Under the pieces are notes generated by a model. It searched no databases. It had not been told where the DNA came from and saw nothing but the letters and a program-made list of their open reading frames with translations. Source: Streptomyces sp. RKAG290 (lineage in GTDB: Bacteria; Actinomycetota; Actinomycetes; Streptomycetales; Streptomycetaceae). From it: a stretch of 64,000 nt of DNA. Where the stretch lies: the NCBI RefSeq assembly GCF_023701695.1, contig NZ_JAJOZC010000001.1, positions 6,323,894 to 6,387,893 on the forward strand, given 5' to 3'. This document shows, piece by piece, positions 7,004 through 16,763 of this stretch. Within the stretch, counting starts at the first letter, position 1. The number at the start of each line of letters is the position of its first letter. The position numbers were made by a program, and so were the translations under genes.

Positions 7004-10000
7004 ATGAGTGACACCGGCCAGATCCCGGGCGAGGGACTGCCGGAGAACGCAGGCATGGTGGAGCAGCCGGGTATCGCCGCCCCGGATGCCTACACCTTCC
7101 TCGATCCCTCCGAGCACGCGTCCGAGGACGACGACCTTCTGCTGATGCCGAGCCCCCAGGGCGCCTGGAGCGAGCCGCAGGCCGCCCCGGTGCCCGGCCA
7201 GTACCCGGACGGGGCCGCGCACGCCCCGCTGCCCGAGCAGGGCGGGTACCAGCCCCGGCCGGCCCCGCAGCACATGACCCAGCTGCCGGGCGACAACCCC
7301 GCGCAGGCCCAGGGCCCGGTCCAGGTCCCCGCGTACGCCATGCACCACGCCCCCGCCGAGGCGCTGCCGGAGAACGGCCAGGGGACCCACGAGTCCGGCG
7401 GCCGCGACTCGGGCGCCGTCGACCTCAGTGGCGTACGCATCCCCTCGCCCGTCCCGGCCCGGCACAGGCCCAGGTGCCGGTGGCCCAGACCCAGGCACCC
7501 ACGCGCCGGCCGCTGCACCGCGGCCCGGCCTCCGGCGAGCCGGGCCAGAGCTACGGCGGTACGTCGGGCAGCGGCGTGGTCCGCTCACTCGCCGACCGGG
7601 GCCCGGCGGGCGTGCCGCAGGCACAGGCACCCGCGCCCGCTCCCGCACGGCACGCGGGACCGGCCACCGCGGAACCCGAGTACTTCCAGATGTCGGAGGC
7701 CGAATCGGCCGCGCTGCCGGGCCCGCAGCTCGGCGAGATCCCGCCGCAGAACGTGAGCCGGTGGGCGGCGCACGCGCCGCAGCAGGCTGCCGAGCCGGCG
7801 CCGGTGGAGACGCCGGCCGCAGAAACGGTCGTCCCCGAGCCGGCTGCCGCCGCTCCCGTGACTCCGGTGCAGGCCGCAGAGCCCGAAGCCGCCGCGCCGC
7901 CCGTCGCACCCGCAACGGCCCCGGCCGAAGAGCCCGTGCCCGCTCCCGTTGCCGCACCTGCGGCCGAGGCCCCGGCCGAACTCCCGGCCGAGACCATGCC
8001 CGAGCCGGCTCCGGCAGCGGCATCGGTCGAGTCCGCTGCCGATGCGGCGCCCACCGAGGCCGTACCGGTCGAGGCTGCACCGGTCGAGGCGGCCCCCGCC
8101 GCAGCGGCGCCGGCCGAGGCCGCACCTGCTGAGGCGCCGCCGGTCGAGCCGGTGCCGGACGGTGCCTCGCCGGCCCGGTACGTGCCGGTACCGGAGTCGG
8201 TTCCGGCCGTCCCGCACCCGGCGCCTGTCGCCGAACAGCCGGTGGCGGCCGAGGCGGTCGTGGAGGCCGCGCCCGAGGTCCCGGCGCTCGTCGTGGAGCC
8301 CACCGAGCCCGTGGCGGCCGTGGAGCCCGTGACGGCCGAGGTGGCCGAGGCGGCAGCGATCGTCGAGGCGCCGGTCGTGGAGCCCGCGGCCGAGCCGTCG
8401 CAGGAGCCCGGGACCGGCCCGGAGGTCATCGAGACCCCGGACCTCACATACAGCACCGGCTCCGCACCGGCACAGACGCCGGAGGCCGAGCAGGCCGTCG
8501 GGATCGCCGGGCCGGCCGTGCCGCAGCACGCTCCGGAGCCCGTGCAGCCCGACGCCCTCGCCGAGCCCGCGCCCGAGCCGGTGCCCGTGCCCGTGCCCGT
8601 GCCCGAGCCCGTGCTCGTGGACGGGAATCCGGCGCCGGACGCTTCCGAGGCTTCGTATGCCCCAGAGGCCGAGGCTCCGTACACCCCCGAGACCGAGGCT
8701 CCGGAAGCCCTGGAGGCCGAGGCCCCGGCGGCCGAAGAGGTCCCCGTCGCCTCGCCGCCCGCGCCCGGCTACGACGACGCGGAGCGCGACGCCGTCATGC
8801 GCGTCATGCGCGAACGCCGCGACATCCGCAACGGCTTCCGCAGCGACCCCATCCCGCACGAGGTGCTGCTGCGCGTCCTGGAAGCGGCACACACCGCGCC
8901 CAGCGTCGGGCACTCGCAGCCCTGGGACTTCGTCGTCATCCGCTCCGCCGAGACCCGCCGCTCCATGCACGAACTGGCGCAGCGCCAGCGCGACGCGTAC
9001 GCCAAGTCGCTCCCCAAGGCACGGGCGAAGCAGTTCAAGGAACTGAAGATCGAGGCGATCCTCGACACCCCGGTCAACATCGTCGTCACCGCCGACCCCA
9101 CCCGTGGCGGCCGGCACACCCTCGGCCGGCACACCCAGCCGCAGATGGCGCCGTACTCCTCGGCGCTCGCCGTCGAGAACCTCTGGCTCGCCGCCCGCGC
9201 CGAGGGCCTCGGCGTCGGGTGGGTCAGCTTCTTCGACGAGCGCGAGATGGTCCGCGCGCTCGGCCTTCCCGAGCACCTCGAAGTCGTCGCCTACCTCTGT
9301 GTCGGCTACGTGGACGAGTTCCCGGAGGAGCCCGAGCTCATGCAGGCGGGCTGGTCCAAGCGCCGGCCGCTGTCATGGGTCGTGCACGAGGAGACGTACG
9401 GCCGCCGCGCACTGCCGGGCGAGGAGCCGCACGACCTGCTGCAGGAGACCATCTCCAGCATCCGGCCGCTGGACGCCAAGGCGCTCGGCGAGGCCTGGGA
9501 ACGTCAGAAGCGGATGACCAAGCCCGCCGGTGCGCTCGGCATGCTGGAGATCATCTCGGCGCAGCTGTCCGGACTGTCCCGGATGTGCCCGCCCCCGATC
9601 CCGGAGCCCGCGGCCGTCGCGATCTTCGCCGGCGACCACGGGGTGCACGCCCAGGGCGTCACTGCCTGGCCCCAGGAGGTGACCGCCCAGATGGTCGCCA
9701 ACTTCCTCGGCGGCGGCGCGGTCTGCAACGCCTTCGCGGCCCAGGTCGGCGCCGAGGTGTGTGTGGTCGACGTCGGTGTGGCCTCGGAACTGCCCGCGAC
9801 ACCCGGTCTGCTGCCCCGCAAGGTGCGCGCCGGAACGGCGGACTTCACGACCGGCCCCGCCCTCACCCGCGAGGAGGTCCTCGCGGCGATCGAGGTCGGC
9901 ATCGAGACGGCCCGCGATCTGGTCGCGGCGGGCAACAAGGGCCTGCTGACCGGTGAGATGGGCATCGCCAACACCACGGCGTCGGCCGCCCTGATCTGTG

Positions 10001-10485
10001 TGTACACCGGGGTGGACGCGGCGGAGGTGACCGGTCGCGGTACCGGTATCAACGACGAGATGCACGCCCGCAAGGTCGACGTGGTCCGCCGTGCGCTCGA
10101 CCTGCACCGGCCCGACCCGGCCGACCCGATCGGCGTGCTGGCGGCCGTCGGCGGCCTGGAGCACGCCGCCATGGCCGGGTTCCTGCTCGGCGGTGCCTCG
10201 CTCCGTACGCCGGTCATCCTCGACGGCGTCAGCGCGGGCGCCGCGGCCCTGGTGGCTCGCGCCATCGCACCGGAGGCACTGGCGGCCTGCATCGCCGGCC
10301 ACCGCAGCGCCGAGCCCGGCCACGTCGCCGCGCTCAACAAGCTGGGCCTGCGGCCGCTGGTCGACCTCGACCTGCGTCTGGGCGAGGGCACGGGCGCGCT
10401 GCTGGCGCTGCCGATCGTGCAGAGCGCGGCGCGGGCGATGCACGACGTGGCGACGTTCGACTCGGCGGGCGTCACGGAGAAGTAG
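7004..10485 (+). CDS. cobT: BluB-CobT fusion: DMB synthase-like nitroreductase plus nicotinate-nucleotide:DMB phosphoribosyltransferase (frameshifted)
   Basis: After correcting one missing base near 7456-7460 this is a protein of about 1160 aa in three parts. Residues 1 to about 588 are low-complexity, dominated by Pro, Ala, Glu and Val with many EAAP/PAEAAP-like repeats, and are probably disordered. About residues 589-810 (nt 8770-9435) are a BluB/nitroreductase domain (RRDIRNGF FMN-binding start, APSVGHSQPWDF, GLGVGWVSFFD) that would make 5,6-dimethylbenzimidazole from FMNH2. From about 812 to the end is CobT (FAGDHGVHAQGVTAWP, TGEMGIANTTASAAL, LRLGEGTGALLALP with the catalytic Glu), which forms alpha-ribazole phosphate. 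The fusion would channel the lower ligand from synthesis to activation. ATG 7004 starts a segment conserved in style with Streptomyces CobT N-termini (MSDTGQIPGEGLPENAG). Confidence 0.88.
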
Positions 10486-10504
10486 GGCGCCGCCGCGGGG
10501 GTTT

Positions 10505-10541
10505 CGGGGGCGCTGCCCCCGGACCCCCGCTCCTCAGGAGC
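10505..10541 (+). terminator. REP-like double hairpin after cobT
   Basis: CGGGGGC-GCT-GCCCCCG followed directly by GCTCC-TCA-GGAGC, 20 nt after the cobT stop. The motif (G/C hairpin, GGACCCCCG, second hairpin) resembles a palindromic unit often seen between Streptomyces genes. It could terminate transcription or be a dispersed repeat. Confidence 0.5.
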
Positions 10542-10718
10542 CGGAAGGGCTTGATCTGCATTCCGGCCTCGTCCGCGTGTGAGCCCCGGGCCGGACCCGG
10601 CGCCCCAGCCCACCCCGTATCGTGGACCCAGCGCCACTCCGTCGCACAAACCCGCACGTCACAGCCGCTCCACCGCCGCAGCGGCCCGCATCCGCACCGC
10701 ACAGGAGCCCGCACCGCC

Positions 10719-11972
10719 ATGGCCGAGCACGCCGTTCACCCCGCGTACCCCGTCGGACTGCGCCTGAGCGGGCGCCGCGTAGTCGTCGTCGGCGGCGGCC
10801 AGGTCGCGCAGCGCCGGCTCCCCGCCCTCATCGCGGCCGGCGCCGACATCGTCCTCGTGTCGCCGTCCGCCACCCCGTCCGTCGAGGCGATGGCGGACGC
10901 CGGAGAGATCCGCTGGGAACGCCGTGCGTACGCCGACGGGGACCTCGCCGACAGCTGGTACGCCCTCATCGCGTCCGACGACCCGGCTGCCAACGACGCC
11001 GCCTCCGCCGAGGCCGAGCGCACCCGCACCTGGTGCGTCCGCAGCGACAACGCGGACGCCGCCACGGCCTGGACCCCCGCCACCGGCCGCAGTGAGGGCG
11101 TGACCGTCGCCGTGCTCACCACCGACGCGCACGGCCGCGACCCACGCCACTCCGCCGCCGTCCGCGACGCCATCGTCGAGGGCCTGCGCGACGGCACCCT
11201 CGCGGCCCCCCACCACCGCACCCGGACCCCCGGCGTCGCCCTGGTCGGCGGCGGCCCCGGCGACCCCGACCTGATCACCGTCCGTGGCCGCCGGCTCCTG
11301 GCCGAGGCCGACGTCGTCATCGCCGACCGGCTCGGCCCGCGCGACCTGCTGGACGAACTCCCCCCGCACGTCGAGGTGATCGACGCCGCGAAGATCCCGT
11401 ACGGCCGCTACATGGCGCAGGAAGCGATCAACAACGCGCTGATCGAGCACGCCAAGGCGGGCAAGGCCGTCGTCCGGCTCAAGGGCGGCGACCCGTTCGT
11501 CTTCGGGCGCGGCATGGAAGAGGCCCAGGCGCTCGCCGCCGAAGGGATCGCCTGCACCGTCGTTCCCGGCATCTCCAGTTCGATCTCGGTGCCGGGCGCG
11601 GCCGGAATCCCGGTCACCCACCGCGGGGTCGCCCACGAGTTCACCGTGGTCAGCGGCCATGTCGCCCCCGACGACGCGCGTTCGCTGGTCGACTGGGCGG
11701 CCCTCGCCCAGCTGCGTGGCACCCTGGTTCTCCTGATGGCCGTCGACAAGATCGGCGCCATCGCCCGCACCCTCATCGCCCACGGCAAGTCCCCCGAGAC
11801 CCCGGTCGCGCTGGTCCAGGAAGGGACCACGGCCGCCCAGCGCCGCGTGGACGCGACACTCGCGACCGTCGCCGAGCGGGCCGTCGCGGAGGAAGTGCGC
11901 CCGCCCGCCGTCATCGTCATCGGCGACGTCGTCGCGGTCGGCCCCACAGCCGCCGGACGATCCGCCGAGTAA
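10719..11972 (+). CDS. cobA: bifunctional siroheme synthase-like / uroporphyrinogen-III C-methyltransferase
   Basis: A 417-aa fusion. Residues about 15-160 are a CysG-B/Met8-type NAD-binding domain (VVVVGGGQVAQRRLPAL, the precorrin-2 dehydrogenase/ferrochelatase half). Residues about 172-405 are a SAM-dependent uroporphyrinogen-III methyltransferase (VALVGGGPGDPDLIT, AKIPYGRYMAQEAIN, RLKGGDPFVFGRG, HRGVAHEFTVVSGH). The product precorrin-2 feeds both siroheme (sulfite/nitrite reductases) and cobalamin, which explains its place next to cobL and cobT. The dehydrogenase half is somewhat divergent (TWCVRSDNADAATAW), so its activity is less certain. ATG 10719 has an AGGAG box about 12 nt upstream. 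Confidence 0.92.
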   Translation: MAEHAVHPAYPVGLRLSGRRVVVVGGGQVAQRRLPALIAAGADIVLVSPSATPSVEAMADAGEIRWERRAYADGDLADSWYALIASDDPAANDAASAEAERTRTWCVRSDNADAATAWTPATGRSEGVTVAVLTTDAHGRDPRHSAAVRDAIVEGLRDGTLAAPHHRTRTPGVALVGGGPGDPDLITVRGRRLLAEADVVIADRLGPRDLLDELPPHVEVIDAAKIPYGRYMAQEAINNALIEHAKAGKAVVRLKGGDPFVFGRGMEEAQALAAEGIACTVVPGISSSISVPGAAGIPVTHRGVAHEFTVVSGHVAPDDARSLVDWAALAQLRGTLVLLMAVDKIGAIARTLIAHGKSPETPVALVQEGTTAAQRRVDATLATVAERAVAEEVRPPAVIVIGDVVAVGPTAAGRSAE

Positions 11973-12036
11973 CCACCGGTAACGGATCTTCCTCCAGACC
12001 GTTGGCACCACACACCAGGCAAGGCAGTATCAACCT

Positions 12037-12855
12037 GTGGCTGATCTCATCACCGTCGACGACCCCGACGACCCCCGACTGCGCGACTACATCGGCCTGA
12101 CCGATGTCGAGCTGCGGCGCAGGCGAGAGCCCGCCGAGGGCCTCTTCATCGCCGAGGGCGAGAAGGTGATCAGGCGCGCCAGGCAGGCCGGGTACGAGAT
12201 GCGCTCCATGCTGCTCTCGGCGAAGTGGGTCGACCTGATGCGCGACGTCATCGACGAGGTCCCGGCCCCCGTCTACGCGGTCAGCCCGGAGCTCGCCGAG
12301 CGCGTCACCGGTTACCACGTGCATCGCGGCGCTCTCGCCTCCATGCAGCGCAAACCGCTGCCGACCGCCGACGAACTGCTCCGCACCACCCGCCGCGTGG
12401 TCGTCATGGAGGCCGTCAACGACCACACGAACATCGGGGCGATCTTCCGCAGCGCGGCTGCCCTCGGCATGGACGCCGTCCTGCTCTCCCCGGACTGCGC
12501 CGACCCGCTGTACCGGCGCTCCGTCAAGGTCTCGATGGGCGCCGTATTCTCCGTCCCGTACGCCCGTCTCGACACCTGGCCCAAGGCGCTGGAGACCGTG
12601 CGGGAAGCCGGCTTCAAGCTGCTCGCGCTGACCCCCGACGAGAAGGCCAGCAGCATCGAAGAGGCGGCGCCGCACCGGATGGACCAGGTGGCCCTGATGC
12701 TCGGCGCCGAGGGCGACGGACTGTCCACCCAGGCCCTGGTCGCGGCCGACGAATGGGTACGGATCCCGATGGCCCACGGAGTCGACTCGCTGAACGTGGG
12801 CGCGGCCGCGGCCGTCGCCTTCTACGCGGTGGCGACAGGCCGCCCGGAGAGTTAG
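12037..12855 (+). CDS. TrmH/SpoU family RNA 2'-O-methyltransferase
   Basis: A 272-aa SPOUT methyltransferase using SAM to methylate ribose 2'-OH in rRNA or tRNA. An N-terminal substrate-binding region (GLFIAEGEKVIRRARQAG, EGEKV motif) is followed by the knotted SpoU domain with its three motifs: NDHTNIGAIFRSAAALG, MLGAEGDGLS and IPMAHGVDSLNVGAAAAV. GTG start at 12037. The target nucleotide cannot be told from sequence. Tandem with, but separated by 64 nt from, the cobA gene. A hairpin terminator follows the stop. Confidence 0.9.
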   Translation: MADLITVDDPDDPRLRDYIGLTDVELRRRREPAEGLFIAEGEKVIRRARQAGYEMRSMLLSAKWVDLMRDVIDEVPAPVYAVSPELAERVTGYHVHRGALASMQRKPLPTADELLRTTRRVVVMEAVNDHTNIGAIFRSAAALGMDAVLLSPDCADPLYRRSVKVSMGAVFSVPYARLDTWPKALETVREAGFKLLALTPDEKASSIEEAAPHRMDQVALMLGAEGDGLSTQALVAADEWVRIPMAHGVDSLNVGAAAAVAFYAVATGRPES

Positions 12856-12858
12856 GCC

Positions 12859-12910
12859 CTTTCGTCCGGGTCGTGCGGGGCTCGCTGATCCGGCCTGACC
12901 CGGACGAAAG
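12859..12910 (+). terminator. terminator after the SpoU methylase gene
   Basis: A 14-bp inverted repeat (CTTTCGTCCGGGTC / GACCCGGACGAAAG) enclosing 24 nt, starting 4 nt past the stop. A second, imperfect dyad (GATCCGAACGG / CCGTTCGGGTC, about 12985-13022) follows. The rest of the gap to 13069 is featureless. It separates the convergent methylase and kinase genes. Confidence 0.6.
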
Positions 12911-13069
12911 ACCCTGGGCATCTCGTCCCGGATCATGCCGGGCTCGCGTGCCCTGGCACCGCACCTCGCGGCATTGATCCGGCCCGATCCGAACGGAAGA
13001 CCCCCAGGCCTCCCGTTCGGGTCACGCCGCGCCCGTGCGGTCCAATCCGGACGACGGCCCCGAGGGGGG

Positions 13070-14342
13070 TTACTGCTCGCTCTGGCTCTGGCCCTGGCCC
13101 GCGCCGAGGCCGCGGGCCGGCCCCTGGCAGCCCTGGGCCGCCGCGATGCCGAGTGCCACCAGCAGCGTCACCACGACGAACACGACGAGCCGCTGCCGCA
13201 GCAGCCGGGGTTGGCGGGACGCCGCCCGGTCGAAGTGGAACGCGTCCCGGGCCGGGTGCCCGGCCTGCCGTTCGTCCCGTTCGTGCCCTGCGTCCGCTTG
13301 CCCGGACGGGTCGTGTTGCGCGGCTGCTGCGTGGGACGCGGATCCCCGGTGCGGGGCGAGGAGGGACGCGGCGGCGCGGTCTGCCGGTTCTGCGGGCGCG
13401 ACACCGGCGCCGGACCGGCCGCGCGGCGGGTGTGCTGCTCGGTGTACGGGCCGTCCAGGCGGCCGGTGGGCCGGTCGGCCTCCTGTGCCGAACGCTGGGC
13501 CGGCGGCCGGCTCTCGTGCAGTCCCTGTGCCTCCCGCGCCGCGATCTCCTTCAGCCGCATGGAGAGTTGGAGCGTGCTCGGCCGTTCCTCCGGGTCCTTC
13601 GCCAGACACGCGCTCACCAGCGGAGCGAGCGCGTCGTGCACGTCGTACAACTGCGGTTCCTCGTGCACCACGCGGTAGAGCATCACCTCGGAACTGCCGT
13701 GCCCGAAGGGCGAATCGGCCATCGCCGCATACGCCAGCGTGGCCCGAGGGAGAAGACGTCGGTCGCCGGCGTCACCGCCGCGCCCCGTACCTGCTCGGGT
13801 GCGAGGAATCCCGGCGAACCCACCGCCGTACCGACGTGCGTGAGGGTGGACGCACCCGTCGCCCAGGCGATCCCGAAGTCGATGATCCGCGGGCCCTTGG
13901 GGGAGAGGAGGATGTTCGACGGCTTCAGGTCACGGTGGACGACCCCCGCCTCGTGCACCGCCACCAGGCCCTCGGAGAGCGCCGCCCCGATCGAGGCCAC
14001 CTCGGCGGCCGACAGGGGCCCTCCTCGGCCACCTTGTCGTGCAGGGAGGGCCCGGGACGTACTGCGTGGCGAACCACGGGCGGTCCGCCTCCAGGTCGGC
14101 GGCCACCAGCCGGGCCGTACAGCCGCCGCGGATCCGGCGGCGGCGGAGACCTCACGGGCGAACCGCGAGCGGAACTCCTGATCCTCCGCCAGGTCCGGGC
14201 GGATCACCTTCAGGGCCACCCGCTGGCCCCGCCGGTCCGAACCCAGGTAGACGACACCCATGCCGCCCGCCCCGAGTCGCCGGTGCAGCCTGAACGAGCC
14301 GACGACACGCGGGTCCTCGCGCCGGAGCCGCATCATCGCCAT
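13070..14342 (-). pseudogene. Hanks-type Ser/Thr protein kinase, five apparent single-base deletions
   Basis: Corrected, this encodes about 425 aa. The kinase domain begins FRLHRRLGAGGMGVVYLG (P-loop), with VALKVI (catalytic Lys), VVHRDLKPSN (catalytic loop), IIDFGIAW (DFG) and VGSPGFLAPEQ. A Pro/Arg/Thr-rich linker follows, then one membrane helix (LRQRLVVFVVVTLLVALGIA) and a short tail, QSQSEQ. It is thus a typical actinobacterial membrane-anchored kinase with no large sensor domain. The frame is broken near 14130-14137, 14046-14054, 14014-14021, 13741-13745 and between about 13195 and 13265. Each break is repaired by one added base in a G/C run. Five breaks may still mean real decay, but the neighbours show the same error type. 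Start at ATG 14342. Confidence 0.78.
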
Positions 14343-14546
14343 GTCTGCCCATCCCCGCTGCCTGGTCCGCCTGACGAGGCACAGCTTACGTACCCGCCGC
14401 CCGGGGCGCTCAGAGGCCGCGCCCTCGCCGGAGAATCGATTGTCAGTGCCGGGTGGGAAACTTGAGGAGTGGTCAGGGAGCGGCGGATCCAGGCTCCCCG
14501 GCCCGTGCGAGATCTCAAAGGTCCGTCGCAGAAGGGGATTGGATCA

Positions 14547-14807
14547 GTGAAGGGCGATCGAGTCGAGATAGTCGTGGACGCCGGGGACACGACCCGTACC
14601 TACGAAGTGGTGGCCTCCAGAGCAGGCCGCCGGGTGGAGACCGCGGTCCGCCGAGGGGTGGTCGAAGTGAGTGAAGTCACTCGGAACGGATCAGTGGTGC
14701 GCACCGCCCGCTTCATGGCGACTAGGGTGCTCGCCCTGGTCGAACAGCCGGTCCCCAGGGAGGACGTCTCCGAGCGTTCCCTCCGGGATGACCCCAACAC
14801 GCGGTAG
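14547..14807 (+). CDS. small conserved Streptomyces protein of unknown function
   Basis: 86 aa beginning GTG (VKGDRVEIVVDAGDTTRTYE) after a purine-rich GAAGGGGAT. Predicted as mostly beta-strands (VEIVV, TYEVVAS, GVVEVSEVT, VVRTARFM) with an Arg-rich, basic middle and an acidic, flexible C-terminus. No known domain is recognised. It is divergent from the kinase gene, separated by 204 bp without other features. A longer in-frame N-terminal extension to 14469 exists but lacks a ribosome-binding site. Function unknown. Confidence 0.65.
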   Translation: MKGDRVEIVVDAGDTTRTYEVVASRAGRRVETAVRRGVVEVSEVTRNGSVVRTARFMATRVLALVEQPVPREDVSERSLRDDPNTR

Positions 14808-14993
14808 AGCCGTCTCCACCCAGGGGAGTACGCCGACCACCCACGGCTCATCCTCCGGGAGGCCCGGCATTCGGTACGCGGGCATGACGCCGCCCGTCTC
14901 CCGGATCCCTAATGTTGAAGTCGAGCGGCGGGCGTTGCACTCGTCCCCCGAGGTCACACGCCCGCCGCTCCACAACAGGTCAGGAGAGGAACC

Positions 14994-15203
14994 ATGGCGG
15001 ACACGGCAGCGCGGACCATGATCCGCACGCAGGGACGCAGGGCCTACGCCTCGTTCGGCAGCCGCCCGTCGTCCGGCAAGCGTCACCCGCTGGTGGCGAC
15101 CGCCATGGTTCTTCCTCTGGCGGCCCTGCTCGTGGTCGCCTTCGGCGGCTGGGACGCAGTGGTCACACAGGCGTCGTCCGTGGGCGTGATGCTGGGGCGC
15201 TGA
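14994..15203 (+). CDS. 69-aa single-pass membrane protein
   Basis: A small protein with an excellent ribosome-binding site (CAGGAGAGG 5 nt before ATG). The N-terminal 34 residues are basic and polar (RTQGRRAYASFGSRPSSGKRH). One membrane helix follows at about residues 34-50 (LVATAMVLPLAALLVVAFGG) and a short outside tail. No family recognised. It is followed after 88 nt by a 13-bp perfect hairpin. Base usage is like its neighbours. Confidence 0.65.
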   Translation: MADTAARTMIRTQGRRAYASFGSRPSSGKRHPLVATAMVLPLAALLVVAFGGWDAVVTQASSVGVMLGR

Positions 15204-15291
15204 GCGGCGCCCCGGGTCCGGAAGAGCGGTCCGGACCGGGACATCCGGCCAACAACCCCGTGGGGACGGGGGTGCGGCGGACGGCAGCGTT

Positions 15292-15321
15292 TGTCCGGTC
15301 AGCTGGGGAGCTGACCGGACA
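15292..15321. terminator. perfect 13-bp hairpin between the 69-aa gene and the APH-like gene
   Basis: TGTCCGGTCAGCT-GGGG-AGCTGACCGGACA, a GNRA-like tetraloop. Position 88 nt past the small gene suggests a terminator. It could alternatively be an operator for the following gene. Confidence 0.5.
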
Positions 15322-15447
15322 TCGCGCTGTCCGGGGTCCTTTCGGGCGCCCTGCCCTGGCGGGCGGCCCGCCGGAGTGATCCGCGTACGCTCTTCGCCGG
15401 GCACGGCGTCGGCCGATCCCGCCGATCCTGCGCCACCGGGGGAGACC

Positions 15448-16695
15448 GTGACCACCGCAGTCGTACGCGCGCTGAGCGCCCTCGCCCACGAAGCGGCCCA
15501 TGCGCCCTCCACCGCAGGCTGCGACTGCCCGCCGCCTGCCGTGCTCGCCGACCGGGCGGACGGCACCGTGGTCCGCAGCGGTCCCGTCGTCGCCAAGGCC
15601 CATGCCCCGGCACGGACCTCGGGCCCTCGCCGTCCGGCTGCGGCTCGCGGCCGACCCCCGCCTGGCGGGCATCCTGCTCGCGCCCCTGCCGGCGGGGCCT
15701 GCGGCGGCCCCCGTGACGGCAGCCGGCCCGCCGCCGCACCTCACGGAGGTGGACGGCCGCCCGGTCACCCTGTGGCCGCACGGGGAGCCCGTGGACCCGG
15801 GTGACCCGGACGCCGCACCGTGGGAGGAGGCTGCCGTGCTCCTGGCGCGCCTCCACGGCACCCAGCTCCGCCCTCCGACGGCGGCAGGCCCGCCCGCACC
15901 CCGGGGGCGTGTCCTGCGGTGCCACCGCCGTGCGAGCCTCCCCCAGGCGCGGTGACACCGCCGTGCGAGCCTCCAGCGGGGGAGCTGACACCGCCGAGTG
16001 AGCCTCCGGCGGGGGAGCTGACGCCGCCGTGCGAGCCTCCAGCGGGGGAGCTCATGCCGCCCTGCGGGCCTCCCGCGAGCACGCTGACGCAGCCGTGCGG
16101 GCCACCCGCGGGCACGGCGGGACCGCTCGGGCTTCCCGCGATGCGGGGGCCGGCGAAGGCCGCGCTCGCCGTGGCCCGGATGTGTGCGGCACGCCCCGGG
16201 GATCCTGTCGTCGAGCCCGTGCTCGCGGCCTGGCGGCTGCTGCCCGCGTGGGCTCGTGACGAGGCGCCCGCGCCCGCGCACCGCTCGCACTTCCTCTGCC
16301 ACGGCGATCTGCACCTGGGCCAGCTCGTCCGGCACCCGGCCACGCGGGGCCCCTGGCTGCTCATCGACATCGACGACGCGGGCCTCGGTGACGCCGCCTG
16401 GGATCTGGCCCGGCCCGCCGCCTGGTACGCAGCCGGACTGCTGTCCCCCGAGGTCTGGTTCCGGTTCCTGGACGCCTACCGGGCGGCCGGCGGCCCCGCG
16501 GTCCGCGCCGAGGGCGACCCCTGGCCCGAGCTGGACGTCGCCGCCCGCGCGCTGACCGTGCAGACCGCGGCTCTCGCGCTCGCCAAGTCCGCGGCGGAGG
16601 CCAGGGCTCCGGATGAGGTGGAACAGCTGGTGATCGACGCCTGTGCCCGAATTGCCTCCCTCCCGCCCGAGTTGGCCGCCGAACACTCGTCGTAG
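15448..16695 (+). pseudogene. APH-family phosphotransferase with internal 33-bp repeats, three apparent single-base deletions
   Basis: Corrected length about 416 aa. The C-terminal half has the aminoglycoside phosphotransferase/choline kinase core: LCHGDLHLGQLV (Brenner motif HGDxHxxN-like, with Q replacing the usual N) and LLIDIDDAGLGDAAWDLARPAAWY. The N-terminal lobe is split by breaks near 15605-15611 and 15621-15625 (restored: A-H-A-P-G-T-D-L-G-A-L-A-V-R-L). A third break near 15896-15906 precedes a Pro-rich repeat insert. Substrate unknown. Such genes in Streptomyces are usually not true antibiotic kinases. GTG 15448 follows GGGGGAGA. The breaks are probably sequence errors. Confidence 0.72.
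15930..16127 (+). repeat. six 33-bp tandem repeats coding Pro-rich 11-mers
   Basis: Six head-to-tail units of exactly 33 bp (starts 15930, 15963, 15996, 16029, 16062, 16095), consensus beginning gtgcgagcctccagcggggg. Units 2-4 are almost identical, while 1, 5 and 6 have diverged. In frame they encode C-E-P-P-A-G-E-L-T-P-P-like blocks inside the APH-like protein, between the N-lobe and the catalytic lobe. Confidence 0.9.
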
Positions 16696-16763
16696 GGTGA
16701 ACCGACCGTCGGCGGGCATGCATTCCGGCGACGGCTAACCGACGGCGAGGAGTGAGCCCGAAC

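Noticed and set aside
7585..9276. Minus-strand frame of over 500 codons opposite bluB-cobT
   Set aside because: It only mirrors the repetitive Pro/Ala coding on the plus strand and has no start context or motifs.
15930..16127. 33-bp array as CRISPR
   Set aside because: Units are directly abutting with no spacers and keep an open reading frame.
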